DNA of 64,000 nt from Apostichopus japonicus (GCF_037975245.1 NC_092564.1:29193484-29257483); one strand, 5' to 3'. Counted from the first letter of the stretch, positions 21,301 through 34,342 are shown. Notes: generated from the letters alone by a model not told the origin. Made by a program: numbers and translations.

Positions 21301-24014
21301 AAATCAAAAACTTTTAAGTTTTTGCAATGTGCAGACGACACTGGCATACAAACACATATTTTGTATAAAACGTGTGTAGGCTAGGCTAAAAATGGTTTTG
21401 TATTGTTTTAAAGAAAATATCTTGCCTTGCTGTGCGGCCTAATGTAGCCAGCATAATGGAGATAGAGTTCGTTTTTTTTGGTTTGCCTACCAAAGTACAA
21501 AGACGAAAGATTTGGGAGACAAAATTTCAATTGCATGACGGTCTAGAGGCCTACCAAGCTGTGTGAGGTGGGGATAGGCATAGGACCATGGGCACTACTA
21601 GTACTACTACTCGGTACTAGGCTAGGCTTCAACAACTAGTATTACGACAGTAAGAGTAGATCGGCATGTTTTGGTCATAAAGTCCAGGATTTCCTGTTCA
21701 GTTCCATTTTAGGCTTGGCTTACTATTTATTTGAGATCAAAGCAAACAAGCATAGGCCTATGCCTTGCTTAGTCTAGGCCTACGACTGAGTTATAACAAG
21801 CCTAGCCTAGACCTAGTTATGCCAGTGCAACCCTGACTGTAGCTGGACTGAGTTAGGCCTAATGGACCTATATGCTGTGTATCTCGATCATAGGAATTGA
21901 AGTTGAATATGGCCATAAGAAGTAGCCTACTACTACTATGGGCATAGCAATACATACTAGGTCTAATGCTATGCATGAAGGCCAAGACTGTCTATAGATA
22001 AACAGTCCTCCTCAAATTCACTCGAGCATTAAGAACTTGTTACTTGATAGCATAAACTACCCCCAATACTGCCACTAGGATTCATCCTTGAGCTCACCTA
22101 ATTAATTCACCAGTCAACATGTATGGTTGTAAACATAAGTGCTCTAAATCTAATGGCCAGCACTACTTTTCTGTGCATGAAGACATGTTTGGCTTGCCCT
22201 ATGAAAAAATACTCTGTGTGCTTAATTAATCATGAATTTGTGCAGAGGAGCATTAAGTATGCCTAGCATTACCAAATGGGGTAGATATTCAATATCCCCT
22301 TTTTTGGCCAATGACAGGGGAGTCAGGTGGTATTGCAATAAGTATATGGAAGATTGTAATGGCTTAGCCTAAGATACTCCTAGGGTAAGCACCTAGCATG
22401 CTATGCAACAACGCTTTGATTGAAGATTTGATAACAGACTTATCAGCCATACGGCTAGTTCTAAATTAGCTAGGCCTTGCACAGTTACAGTTTCAGCCAA
22501 AAATTCCATTAGGCCAATACAATTTGGCCTACTGCCACTGGCTAGAGTTTAAAACAATAGGGTTAAGACTTAGACTAGGCTCATGCAGTACATCAGCAAA
22601 ATCGTTTACAACAAAAGTCGATGACTATTGCTACTGTAGGGTTTTGCAGGCCTGCCAACTCTCGCGGTTTACTGTACAACTCTCACTGCAAGTCTTCAAC
22701 ATTTTACAAAAGTTTGTTATACCTTTGAGTTTGACATCAGCGTTTTGGAAATTGGGTCTGTTCATGTTTCACGGTTGCCAAAGGTAGCAAATTTTCAAAT
22801 TACAGTACAGAACTTCTATTCTAAATAAAAAAAAACATAATTAATATCTGCAATTTATGAATTAGAATTGACCAGACCTTAAACTATTCCGGAAATTATA
22901 TTCAAGATGGTAGAAAAGTGTGACAATCTATAAATTTTCCAAAAGTGGTTCTTTTCTTAATGGTGGTGCCACTCCATTACTGCTACATTTTGGGAATTCT
23001 GTCGTTAGTTCCTTTATTAACATAAAATTTACTATAATCAGACAAGTTTTCAATGATATTGATGATGTTATCAAAGAAAAATTAGAGTATCGTGAGAAAA
23101 ATCACAATTTTTCCTGAATTACAGTTTTCTCTTTAAAGAGCAAAATTGAAAGTAATTGAAACAAAATACCATAAAATCAAACCACAACATAAGCATATAT
23201 ATATTAACCAAAAGCTGACAGTTTTGGGTCATGTCCTCTCAGATTTTTTTGTCATGACTCTTGTTCCGAACATCACCTATCCAAATAGATCTTGTTTCAG
23301 ACATCACCACCAATGCTTTACCTAATATAACCTAATACTTAGTAATAAAACATATATTGTTCATTTAAAGGCAATAATAATGAGTAAACAAACATGTTAT
23401 TAATTGATAACCTTACTAAAAAAGATATATAAACTCTTAATAGGTTCCAAGTTCGAAACAAAGAAAAGTGATCAACAAGACATAAATTTATTAAACACAG
23501 GCCATGCTTGTTAATACTAAGCAATACATTTCAATGTGTAACACGCAGGCACACAAAATTCTCAGTAGTTGCATATTTGCACGCACTGTTCTGGCCTCGG
23601 TTAAGCATTAGGAGTTGAGACCGTTAACTTACTTAGCCCGATCTGATATTACAAGATGACTTCTCCTGAGCTGGATACCGATGAAGAGTACAGTATCATT
23701 GGAAAATATCGTTTGTCAGGACTGTGCCCTGAAAATTCAACATTAAATGTAAAAAGATCGATACGGAAAAGATCGAAGAGTTTAGACTAACGGGAGCAAT
23801 AAACAGCCACCAAGCTTTGTGCTGAAAAGTGTGAGCAGTAATAGTTTTAAATCAAGAAAAGCCAAAATCATGCAATTTAAATCATTGAAATTAAAAAAGC
23901 TTCACTGTCCAGTATCAAAAGTATTTGCGAAATTTGATACAGCATTCTGTTCTGTACAAGAATGTTGTTGGTATGATTGTGTATGGTTCTGAATGCTATT
24001 TTCCTTTTTTTTAG
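21301..24014. other. Gene-poor spacer rich in AGGCCTA motifs
   Basis: No coding gene is supported. The stretch 21580-22560 is dense in TAGGCCTA/CTAGGCCT and GCCTAG motifs (for example TTAGTCTAGGCCTACG and AAGCCTAGCCTAGACC), much above the surrounding AT-rich sequence. Confidence 0.6.
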
Positions 24015-25863
24015 GTGGGTGTGGATATGATTGGACCCCTTGCAGAGACCATCAATGGAAATAAGTACATCATAACCCTATGTGACTATTTTTCAAAATT
24101 GCCAGAGGCTGTTGCTGTAAGAGACGAAACAGCATAAACCGTTGCAAACTTTCTGTTTGAAACCATGGCCAGGTATATATCCATGTACTTTGTTTTTACT
24201 TTACATAACATACTTTTGAAGTTAGTTACGTAGACCTGCATTTGTTCTCAGTTTTACCTGTGACCCAGAAAGCGGCAAAATGGTTACAGAAATTTCTTGA
24301 AGTTGTTTTATAAGTTAATGTTAATAAAATGTTAGTGGGATAACGGTCAGTGCATCCAAGACCAGGTGTTATGTCAGTGCTTAACTTACTTGTTTTGAAA
24401 TCAGTGCTAAAAGAATCTCCTGATTAAACCACGCAGCCACTCTGAAGATGCCAATAGTTTACTGCATTACTCTTACCAGTACTTTAACAACTTGTTTAAT
24501 TTTCCATTTATTTAGATTTGTGTGCATGAAAATTTTCATCTCAGACCAGAGAGGAGAATTTGTTAATGCTCTGAACAAGTCCCTATTTGACATGACAGGG
24601 GTGAGCCACAGAGTATCCTTCAGCTACCACCCACAGACCAATGGGCTGGATGAAAGATTCCACCAAACTCTGCAAATGTCACTCATCAAAGTTGTCAATC
24701 AAAACCAAGATGACTGGGATGAAACACTGTCTTCCATTCTCATGGGGTACCGTACAGCAAAACATGGTTCAACAGGTCTTTCTCCTTTCGTTGTGATGTT
24801 TGGAAGGTTTGTAATAATTTAAACCTACCATTGCTGAATAGAGGTTTACATTTGTAAAGGTCATATACTGTACAGAGAAAAGCAATCAGGGACAAGAGAG
24901 TTTGGACAAATCCTGCATAGCTACACTGATCCTCTATAGGATAAAATCTCATTCGACACATCCCAGGTACAGGGAAAAACTGCTAAATAGAGGACAACCA
25001 ATAACCCTATGTAAGTTACAACACCTAAACAAATAAACAGATTAACTCTGTATATGGTACACTCTTCAGCAAGTACAAAAGATGAACATTCATTAAACTA
25101 TAAAAGCATGCCAATTAATTAAGATACATGCAATTAATGCCACTGACATTGGTTTTGTTTTTCATATATTATATATCATATTTTGGGCTGGTATGCAATT
25201 TGGACCTATAACAGCACAGAATATACTTTGGTTTTATATTTCTGCTGGTTTGAGTATGTGATGTGACTCAAATTTATGGTTCCAGGGTCTTAATAGCGAA
25301 AATAAAATATAAAAAAAATTAAATATTCTTCAGTCAACAAAGTGTTGGGAATAATTGATTGTTAATTTATCTTCATATATCCAGAGAGCCATTGTTACCA
25401 GTCAACATTGAAGACTCCATTGTCCAACCAGAATCTGCTGCAGCGATGCACAGAGGGAGAGGGTTTTACAACTCATGTCACAGTCGCAGGACATAATCAA
25501 AGGTTTTGTGAAAGAAAATATTGGCAAAGCCCAAGAACGGCAAGAAAAAGAATTTTGATTAAAGGCAGCAATCAAAACAGGTTATTACATAATGCTATGT
25601 TGTGCATTGAAAACTGACTGTAGTTAAATGAATGGCAACATATACATTGTATTATGATGTTTATGTATATTTGCTGGATTTTGTTTTATTCAGAGCTTCA
25701 AAGTTGGTTCTAGTGTTCTCGTCCGGAATGCAGGAAAGGATGCCCGAAGAGGAGGGAAGTTCGAAACTCTTGGCTTGAGCCGTATGGAGTCAAGGCTGTG
25801 AATGAGAAAGGGCTGTACACACATACTAACAGTTCCACAGGCCTTCCTTTGAAGAAGAAATAG
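24015..25863 (+). pseudogene. Intron-containing gypsy/Ginger-type integrase gene, broken
   Basis: Four exon-like blocks bounded by AG/GT read as one integrase. Block 24015-24172 (VGVDMIGPL...YIITLCDYFSK) holds the first catalytic Asp and one in-frame TAA. Block 24516-24806 (KIFISDQRGEFVN, then SYHPQTNGLDERF) holds the second Asp and the catalytic Glu region. Block 25385-25558 (REPLLPVNIEDS, then with a frameshift FVKENIGKAQERQ) is the linker. Block 25694-25863 (FKVGSSVLVRN, then frameshifted LEPYGVKAVNEKGLY, ending LPLKKK) is the SH3-like C-terminal domain. Phases at the first two junctions agree (AG|A and AG|A). No RT is nearby. Introns in an integrase of this type are known for GIN/Ginger2-related genes and domesticated integrases, not for LTR retrotransposons. 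The stop and frameshifts make it a pseudogene in this sequence. Confidence 0.8.
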
Positions 25864-25890
25864 GACCAAAATAGATTTTAGCTGACGTTC

Positions 25891-26434
25891 TCTTGTTAGC
25901 TCCAATCTGAAGAATGGTAGGTTGGTTTGAGGTGATCCTTGAAGCAATGATGAGCTAAGGAGGGTCGTTATTGCTTTTGGTGCAGATATTGTGCAACAAA
26001 ATGAGTGGGCAGGGCTTAACATTAATAACTGTTAACTCCAATCTGAAGAATGGTAGGTTGGTTTGAGGTGATCCTTGCAGCAATGACGAGCTAAGGAGGG
26101 TCGTTATTGCTTTTGGTGCAGATATCGTGCAACGAAATGAGTGGGCAGGGCTTAACATTAATAACTTTTAGCTCCAATCTGAAGAATGGTAGGTTGGTTT
26201 GAGGTGATCCTTGCAGCAATGACGAGCTAAGGAGGGTCGTTATTGCTTTTGGTGCAGATATCGTGCAACGAAATGAGTGGGCAGGGCTTAACATTAATAA
26301 CTGTTAGCTCCAATCTGAAGAATGGTAGGTTGGTTTGAGGTGATCCTTGCAGCAATGACGAGCTAAGGAGGGTCGTTATTGCTTTTGGTGCAGATATCGT
26401 GCAACGAAATGAGTGGGCAGGGCTTAACATTAAA
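25891..26434. repeat. 4 x 136-bp tandem repeat
   Basis: The landmark GCTCCAATCTGAAGAATGG recurs at about 25899, 26035, 26171 and 26307, an exact 136-bp period with very few differences. It starts 30 bp after the end of the integrase pseudogene. Confidence 0.95.
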
Positions 26435-29400
26435 ACCTGATCTGCAATTGCTCACCAACCATATGTGGTATGACTAAAGTTTATTGGGCTGAGCAGGTTG
26501 GTTACCCAATGCAATGTTTTCAGTGCTATTTTGATTTTGCTGCATATTGATGAGATGTGTGACAAAACAGGGCTCAGCTGAATTTTCCTTATAAACACAG
26601 AATCGGAAGAATCTTATTCCATTTGAGTTGATACTTAACATAATGATACCTCATAGCCTGCAGGAATAGTCCGTCTCGTTTTCTTGGCAGATATTTTCCA
26701 TTTTCGCCCATGTTTGTTGCATCTCAATCATCATTGTTAGCTTTTTCTAATATTTGTAGAACCTTAATTACTATTAAGTGTGTGCAACCCCCCTTCCCTC
26801 CCCCCTCCCCCCACACACACAAACAAACGCATACACAAATTACTCATGTTACATCATGGAAACCATAATGCATTTTAACTTGGTTGATTTTTCATATATT
26901 GAACAAACTAATATTAAGAAAATGTCCCTTAACATATTGCTTAATTCAAAAGGGAATTGCGATATAGCATCATTACGGTAATGTTGCTTTACTATTCCAA
27001 TGTTGTTGTTATAGGAGAAATGATATACTGCTTAAATCTTCATGGTAGTGGCAGCAACCCAATGAGATTCCTGGCTTGCAGCCGACAACATCAGGAACTT
27101 GGACAAAGTTGGTTGAGTTGATAATCTAACACACTGTCTAGACTGAGTTTGCAGGAAGAACAGCCATCAAATTACCATTTCCCCATAGAGTGGTGTAGCT
27201 GGGAACCACATTGCACTTTGCATGTGTGGTTGGAGTATTAATTTTATACAGGTTGTAAAACACTGCATGAAGTCACATTTATTCTTTCATCAACATTGAT
27301 TCTATCATCACAGTAATCCTCATAGAGGCAGTTCCAGAATAGGGACTGATATTGACCATCTTAAATTTCTGTTAGTTTAAAAAAAAATAAGGATACATTT
27401 TATACATACAGTATATTTGATAGACAGTATACATAATATATGTGTTCAAGATCTTGCCACAAAGGCCAGTGTCTGCAGCTCAGCATTATACAAGTATGGA
27501 AGTAGATGTTGTGTTACGTGGCAAATATCTCAGGACGTAACAGATACAGGGATATTGTGACGCTGGCCAGTTTCTTAGGACATAATCATCACACTTCATT
27601 AACTTTGCTATATGGTGCCATGTTTTACAGATAAAAACGTTGTAATTAAGCAATGTGTAAGTATACTCGAGTTTTCAAATTTGCTTGCAACTATATTGAA
27701 TCAATAATTTCCATGCATGAGATATTTTCAACATATATCACCCCAAAATGGTAATATTTGCAGTGGTTGGGATAACTTGATAACTTGTTGGTACATGACT
27801 CTGAAAATTATTACAGTACCAGCTATACTTGTAAGACTGTACCCATGCTATTGGTATAGATCTGCATTTATTGGTTCTTAGCAAATAACCATCCAACATA
27901 TGAAAATCAATTTAATACTGTATAGCTTCTCAAATTGATTCAGTTGAAATCTGAATTTTATTGTCAACAACAATTAACAATATGCCATCTAATTGCAATG
28001 AATGAACTCAAGAAAGCATTTATTTGCAAGGAATAATTTGTCCTCTAAAATCCAAATTGCTATTCAAAATGTAAAGAGAACTTTTTTTTTTCCAACTTGA
28101 CAGTTGCTAGAAGTACCACATACAGGTTTTAAACTGCTCTAACAAGTTCAAAGGAAAAGTTCAGTCATAGAGGTCATCTAATTTTCATCTTTTTTTAATT
28201 GATTCCCCTAACTAATTTTAATTAAACGTTAACTCAGTTAACGATTTAATTAATTGACTGATCACTCACTCAATCAATAATTACAGTGAGACAATTCATT
28301 AAAAATGATTCAATTGAAATAACTGGTTGACAACTTGTCAGAATATATCAGCTTTATCAACTATTCATACAGCTCATTTTAAACCATTTGACCAATATGT
28401 ACAGGGAAGTTGAAAGAACAGAGAAAATTCAGAAAACAAGTCATGACTTTGGAATGAATTCGTCCCAATTCAGCCAACTTAAAGGACATCATATTTCTTA
28501 ATTTGTCCAGTTTGCAATTTTGTCTTAAAAGCATGTAGTGGTCCTTCAAATTCAAATTAAAGGTAAGTACCCTAAGACAACCCATGCAGCTTTAGAAATA
28601 ATTCATTAAGGCAGGGATTGCAAGCTATGGAGGTGCAAGACTTCATGTGACTTGATCCTCCCCACCTGGAAATGTTGAAAAATGAAAGACTTTTACTGTG
28701 CCAGGACCATATCCTTGACAAAACCTTATGCCTGGAGAAGTAAAGGGAAAAACCCAACCTATATCAGCACAATTGCAAGGGGCATTTTGTGATGTTCCAA
28801 CCCCATCCCAAGGACTGGCACTTATTGCAGAATATCATAATTTTCACTTCAACAATGAAGGGTTTTAAGTTTTATTATCCCCCAAATATACTAGATTTTC
28901 CAACATGGGCACTCTTCTTTGTCAAGTTCATGATACCTCTACTCCTTTCTCCCAGTAGCATATTCCAACAAATGGTTATTAAGATATGATGTGTTTATCA
29001 TTTTACTTGATGAGAGTAACTTTTCAGCTACAGAAGCTTGTGACAGACTTCCAAGAAAGTGCTTTGAATCATCAAGCAATCATTTAACAAAAAATAGATA
29101 AAAATGAAGGTTGCAACCCAAATCTTTTCCACTTATATTGATGAGCCACCCATGTCAGATGTAGATTTCCTACAAATCTAAATTTTCCTTCTTTTATAGC
29201 TTCTTTGCAGCATCATTCAACACTATAATGGACATAGCTCTGAATTAATGGAAGTAATCAAAGCTCTCTTCCGCGCAATTTCAACCTGAAATTCATGGGC
29301 CTCCTGTCTCGCAAGGTTGAAACAGATTCTTCTAGAGTTTGATTCAACTGCACAGGAGGATGCATTAGAATTCCTTGGTGCAGTTTACACATCATCATGC

Positions 29401-30074
29401 ACTTCCTGTAACCAAAGCCAGTGCAAACTTTTAGATGAGTAAGAGATATAGATCGTTCTGTGAAAAGCATCAAAGCAACCCCAAAAAATATAAGTGAACT
29501 TTTCAATGTATTATTTAAATTTATGCCATGTTGGCCCAAATATTCAAATTTGGTCACCTTTGGTCAAAATTCTATAAACTGTTTTTATTACCACTTTTGA
29601 TGAAATTTACCTCACGGGGACATTCAGTCATCTTGTGTGTTCATTAAGAATGTCTGAGAACAATTTGGACTAAGGGCCTCCATGAAAGTAACTTGTTGAA
29701 AACTTCTAGCAATTATAGCATCCTATAATTTGGGGCATATACAGACTACCTTTAACATTGAAACTGATTGGGAATTTGCTTAGGTTTGCAGGGAATTAGT
29801 CATTTTTGAAAGAGGTATTATGGCACCAGTTAGATCTGACTGATAAACTTGCATCAATACAATGAGGATGCACATTTTGTAAGGCTGGGTTTAGATGATA
29901 GTCTGTATCTGATTTATAAGTTTGTTGCTCTTAATAATAATTCTGATAATTTTAAGTAAAAGCTGAATGAAAGTTTTCATTAATACCTGATAATCCAGAG
30001 GGTAAAGGAACAAATGGAAATTGCAATAGAAATGCAACATTGTTGTAATGAGTAACTTATTTTTTCCTTTCCAG
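26435..30074. other. AT-rich spacer
   Basis: No gene, repeat array or transposon end is recognised. It has a C-rich run with CA repeats at 26788-26830, and many short open frames with no domain signal. Confidence 0.5.
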
Positions 30075-30266
30075 GTACTTCTTCTTACATACAACAAATG
30101 AGATGAAGTGGACTTCCTGCAATGAGACTTGGCACTGTCGGGCAAACTCCTATCCAGTAATTCCGATATATCCTAGTAACAAGGGCTATATGTCATGCTT
30201 GAGTATGCAGGGGCACCTTGAGGTGTGTCTAGATTGCAAAGATCTTGAAGGCTTTTGTGAGTCCTG
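30075..30266 (+). CDS. Candidate internal exon of an unidentified cysteine-containing protein
   Basis: The block follows a polypyrimidine tract and CCAG and ends at CCTG|GTGAGT, a consensus donor. The frame is open for its whole 192 nt (64 codons, symmetric phase) and reads YFFLHTTNEMKWTSCNETW, then CRANSYPVIPIYPSNKG, then CLDCKDLEGFCES. Seven Cys and an N-E-T glycosylation sequon suggest an extracellular domain. I do not recognise the family. The final exon of the same gene may be at 33229-33405, but their phases do not join directly, so at least one exon would lie between them. Confidence 0.4.
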
Positions 30267-30479
30267 GTGAGTTCCTGCAAACTCCCTGTTTTTGTCATAT
30301 TGTTTTCATTCCATGCTGTTTTGTGTTATGTAAAATTGTTTCAATATGTAACACAATGCATTTTTGTGAAGTAGCAGTATGTGTGTTTATGAGTGTAATG
30401 CTAACAGCCTGTCATTACGATAACTCAATAAACTGACAAATGAACAGGAGTCAAATTCTGAAACTATTAGTGATGTAAG

Positions 30480-31386
30480 CATGGGCGTCAGCAGGTTTCA
30501 GAAAGTGAGGGGGACACTATACTATCTAAGCGGAGCGCCACCATTGGTTGGCGCGTAGCGTACCAGAAAATTTTGGGTACTGCATAAGACCCCCTAGATC
30601 GCAGGAGACGGCCTTCCTGAGTCGTTTTTAGTTACATCAGAACCAGATCTGTGAGGAGAAATTTTGTCTCACAAAACTAAATCCCGACAGAAAGTACTGG
30701 TAGAAAGATGCCGTTCTGACACCAAGGGAGACGAATTACACAGCGTCCATCTCAAACGAAATATTGAAAAAGTGGCGCCGTCACCTCCGGGATGAGTGGA
30801 GTGGTATATATAATACATGCATGTAGGTGCGAGACGTCAGTTGTTATGTGCCCAGGTACTTTAATAATAATAATCAGAAAAAGGCACCGCCCGCAGAGCA
30901 TGTGTAGCGCCTAGCCGGCACTCAACAATAAAGATCTACCATATCCGGCGAATACATGTAGCCTTAATTACTTAACCCCTACACCCCTATTCGTCCGTCC
31001 AGTCCAAGGGACTGGAGGTAGTGATATGAACATAGTAACTCATCACCGTGTACCTGTATGGCTTACCTAATCCCTTGGAACCCATAAAAACAACATGTGT
31101 GCAAGATTCAATACACTTTCGAATGGTCTCCCCCCCCCCCCGAACGAATTAAATGGGCAGATTTAGGATATTGGGAGAATGGGAGATAAATGACGGTGCA
31201 AGTGATAGATAGCAGGGGCCCAGGGAGTCCAGATTTCTTGACCTTAAATAGAAAATCGCGCATATGCATGTGATTTTTTTTAATAACTACTCTGAAAAGT
31301 GGGTGGGACAAATGATATGATATCCCCTCCACTTTTGAAAGTGGGGGGGGACATGTCCCCCCGTCCCCCACCTGTTGACGCCCATG
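30480..31386. mobile_element. hAT-like non-autonomous element with perfect 8-bp TSD
   Basis: The left end CATGGGCGTCAGCAGGT and right end ACCTGTTGACGCCCATG are inverted repeats (one mismatch over 17 bp). The element is flanked by identical GATGTAAG at 30472-30479 and 31387-31394. An 8-bp duplication and CA...TG termini fit hAT transposons. The 907-bp interior has no transposase. It shares an internal segment (CTAAGCGGAGCGCCACCAT, then GGTTGGC and GTACxAGAAAATTT) with the element at 47038-47721. A 12-base C tract lies at about 31128-31140 and a G tract near the right end. Confidence 0.88.
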
Positions 31387-31394
31387 GATGTAAG

Positions 31395-32285
31395 TTAATG
31401 GCCAGAATTCATACGTTGAAAATTTTCAGGTTTAGAATCCAGCTTGAGTTGTAATGATCCCATTGAGCAGTTCTAAATACTGTATACAGGCATCTTTTCA
31501 TATTGACTGTAGATCTCTGGTGTTATGTCTTTCTCAATTTATTTATTTAAAGTGTTGTGGAAAGAGTTAATTTCACATAGGGTGACATGTATATGTGAAA
31601 TTAATTAACTAGTTAATTGTATTCTTTGCTATATGTACTTTGCAAAGGGATTATTATAAATAGTGCACATACTGGAGAACAATGGTCCAGTGTGACGAAA
31701 TTACACTAAATCACCATCGTCGCCCTAAGTGGTGAGTTTATGCTACAGTATGTCGTCTTAAGTGTTGTGAAAAGAGATGAATTCACCTAGGGCGACAAAG
31801 ATGTCGCCTTAGGTGCTTTATGTGCAATTCACTATTTTTTAATTAAATACCTTGGTATTTGTATTAGGCAGAGGGATTATTATAAATAGCACACCATCAG
31901 TCCGGTTCTCCTTCAATACTTCTCTCCAGAAAGGACACAATTTTGGGTCAATGGTTCAAGAACGGGATTGATAAAGTATACCGTTTGTATTAGAAACCTT
32001 ACTTCATCTAGCTAAGGATGTGAAGAATTATTAGTCTCCAGTAGTTCTTGATTCAGTGGTCCATATTCAATTCATGTGGAGTTTTCAGGAACTATTACCA
32101 GTTATGCAACGAGTCAGGGCTAGAGTCACTAAATTTCAGAGTAATAAAGTAACTCAAACACAAGTTCATGGACAGTCTTCCCATAGATCTAGATTATGCA
32201 GTGACCCAAGTCCAAGATTCAACTCAAACGTAGGTTTCATAAAAGTGATATCTTGATTAAGTATCTTGATAGTCACTGACTTTTT
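31395..32285. other. Spacer with a diverged direct duplication
   Basis: Segments at about 31552-31690 and 31762-31900 share AGTGTTGTGRAAAGAG, TTCACxTAGGGYGACA and GGGATTATTATAAATAG in the same order, so they look like old tandem copies about 210 bp apart. No gene is seen. Confidence 0.5.
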
Positions 32286-32590
32286 CATGTTTGCTAATAG
32301 TGGTTGTACCAGATGTCATTGTCTTAAACTCCACAAGTCACAAAGTAGCATTAATATTCGGCATAACTTTTTTTCTAATAGGGTTGTGAATGAGTGGAAT
32401 GGCTCGCCTGAGAAAGTTGTACTTGCAAGTACTGTAGTGTGAATGGGTTTAAGAATGCTTTGGACAAGCACTTTAAGCATTGTAATCGGGTCTGATCGTT
32501 TGTGTCATCTGTTTTCTTCCCTCTCCTATAGGGTCTTTGATGGGGACTTGAGTGTCCCTCCTGATCCTTTTTCTTTACTAAACTAATCTA
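32286..32590 (+). pseudogene. LINE C-terminal fragment and 3' end (CR1/Rex-like)
   Basis: The + strand reads GCTRCHCLKLHKSQSSINIR, then HNFFSNRVVNEWNGSPEKVV and, after a frameshift near 32441, VNGFKNALDKHFKHCNRV and a stop. The RVVNEWN...LP.xVV...FK..LD block is the standard C-terminus of CR1/Rex-type LINEs. About 90 nt of 3' UTR follow, to AAACTAATCTAAACTAATA. It is 5' truncated and dead. Confidence 0.65.
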
Positions 32591-33228
32591 AACTAATAAG
32601 GTCAAGCATAAAGTATGTGTGCTTAGGCCTACGCAATTGCAGAAGCCAATCTCCTTAACCTTTTTGAACTAGCACTTTTAAGGTTAACTTAACCTTTTAG
32701 AAGGCAAGCTTAACTTTTTCTTTGCAAATGTAACACGAACACTGTTGAGCAAGAGTCGTGCCAGCAATGCCACTGCATGAGGGAAATTCACAGTGACAGA
32801 GTAAATAATTGCTTTCGCACCCACGGATGAACACATGTTAGGTATATTACTATCACTAATCTGGGGAAATTGCATTTAAGAATATAAATATGTTTATCAG
32901 CTAGTCAACAGTTATTTAAGGTATCATTTAATTCTTTTCATTTACTCCATTAGTGATCTTCCCTTTTCCAACAGCTTTACTGGAAAGACTCTTGCTCAGC
33001 CGCATTACACAAACACCTTACGAACAGAATACTGCAGATAGCTGATCGTTAACTATGTTAGGAATCCACATGCAGTTCTGGTTATGAAAATAGTAAGAGA
33101 CAAGATCTGTTTTTCAATCTATGTTTATGGTGAACTACGATTAAGAATAATGAGTTGTAATTTTAATAAATGAGCCCTTCAGTACTGATAACCAGGATTT
33201 TAGTTATCTATTTTTGCTTTCTTTACAG

Positions 33229-33405
33229 TACAGAAATGCAGGGTTGCACTACACCATTTCCAACAGAGGAAGTATGGCAGAAAACAGGTGGAATTTTACA
33301 TATAAATGCCGAAAATGTGCTGGACAGAGAGGTTCAATAAACTTTTGGAACATTGACACCTCATTCACTTACATGAGGAAACCTTGTCTCATAGATGTTG
33401 AATAA
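33229..33405 (+). CDS. Candidate terminal exon of an unidentified protein
   Basis: After a pyrimidine-rich tract and CTTTACAG at 33228 the frame reads YRNAGLHYTISNRGSMAENR, then WNFTYKCRKCAGQRG and SFTYMRKPCLIDVE before TAA at 33403. A CxxC pair and an N-F-T sequon again suggest a secreted or ectodomain segment like the exon at 30075. No family is recognised. A second frame is also open for 36 codons, so coding status is uncertain. Confidence 0.35.
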   Translation, partial: YRNAGLHYTISNRGSMAENRWNFTYKCRKCAGQRGSINFWNIDTSFTYMRKPCLIDVE

Positions 33406-33941
33406 ACAGTTGTAAGAAGATTAACATGTAGAATTGGTTCTGAAACTAAATCAGTATTTATGAACTCCTCACATCTATGATCTCACCATAAAAGAACAGA
33501 AACAAGTTGTTGAGTTTGAAGAGTTAGCAACTTAAAATTAGGAAAAAGCTTCATATTCAAGAAGAAATCAAATTTCAACTTTATGATAAAGAATGGGATG
33601 ATTGCATGGGTAGGTGTGAAAAACCTCTCAGTTACCTCAAAAGGGAAAAGTGAAAGTAATACCCATCACCTCAGTGCTTATACCATCACAGACTTACACT
33701 CACTAAGTAGTACATGTAGCTTATTTGATAGTGAAGTTGTTCATCTGGTGAGTAGCCTTCTCTGTGCAGTGTACCTAGTAGAGCAAAAGTGACAGTCAGA
33801 AGTTTAAAAGCATATATTACTACTCAATGTGGTTTAAGAATCAGCTGAACTGAGCCCCAAGCTGCATTCAGAATAAGCTTAGGCCTATATACATTTAGAA
33901 ATATGTAACTGGAAAGCTCACACCTTTGCAATTTCAGATTG

Positions 33942-34342
33942 GATGGCATGGGCTGATGACATAAATGAAAAGTTGGCAAAACATACGTTAGCCCCAGCAA
34001 GTTACACAAAGGGATGCAGAATGTGGACAGGTGCCTACACCATCAGTAAGCCAGGGGCACCAGCATATGGCATTATTTTCACAATGCTAACCCTGGCAGC
34101 TAAGAGAAGAGGCAGCAGAGTCCACATTCTGACATATATGCTCTTCAAAGTATTGTGCAAAGTAAAGAAATATTAAGGACCAAACCATTTGACATCTCCT
34201 ACATATGCCACAACAGCCTACATGTGGAGAGAGATGTCACATCTCTCAACAGTATCTTGCAGTGCAACACAGCAGAAAGCCTTGAAAGTTTGATGGCACT
34301 TGCCAAGTTTATGGTCATCAGCTTGATTGCCTACTTCCCTGA
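33942..34342 (+). pseudogene. His-Me finger (HNH-like) endonuclease remnant
   Basis: Read in three frames in succession, the region matches the zinc-binding His-Me finger endonuclease pattern. GCRMWTGAYT...GAPAYG stands for the usual C..W.G...GYG opening, then RVHILTYMLFK, then after a frameshift DISYICHNSLHVERD for SH-CHN..C-N. After a second frameshift come QHSRKP, FDGTCQVYGHQLDCLLP and a stop, where the family has N..R..C......C..H.....C. The second zinc-ligand Cys and at least one His are altered. Such proteins occur as multi-copy, probably mobile, genes in invertebrate genomes. The two frameshifts make it non-functional. Confidence 0.6.
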
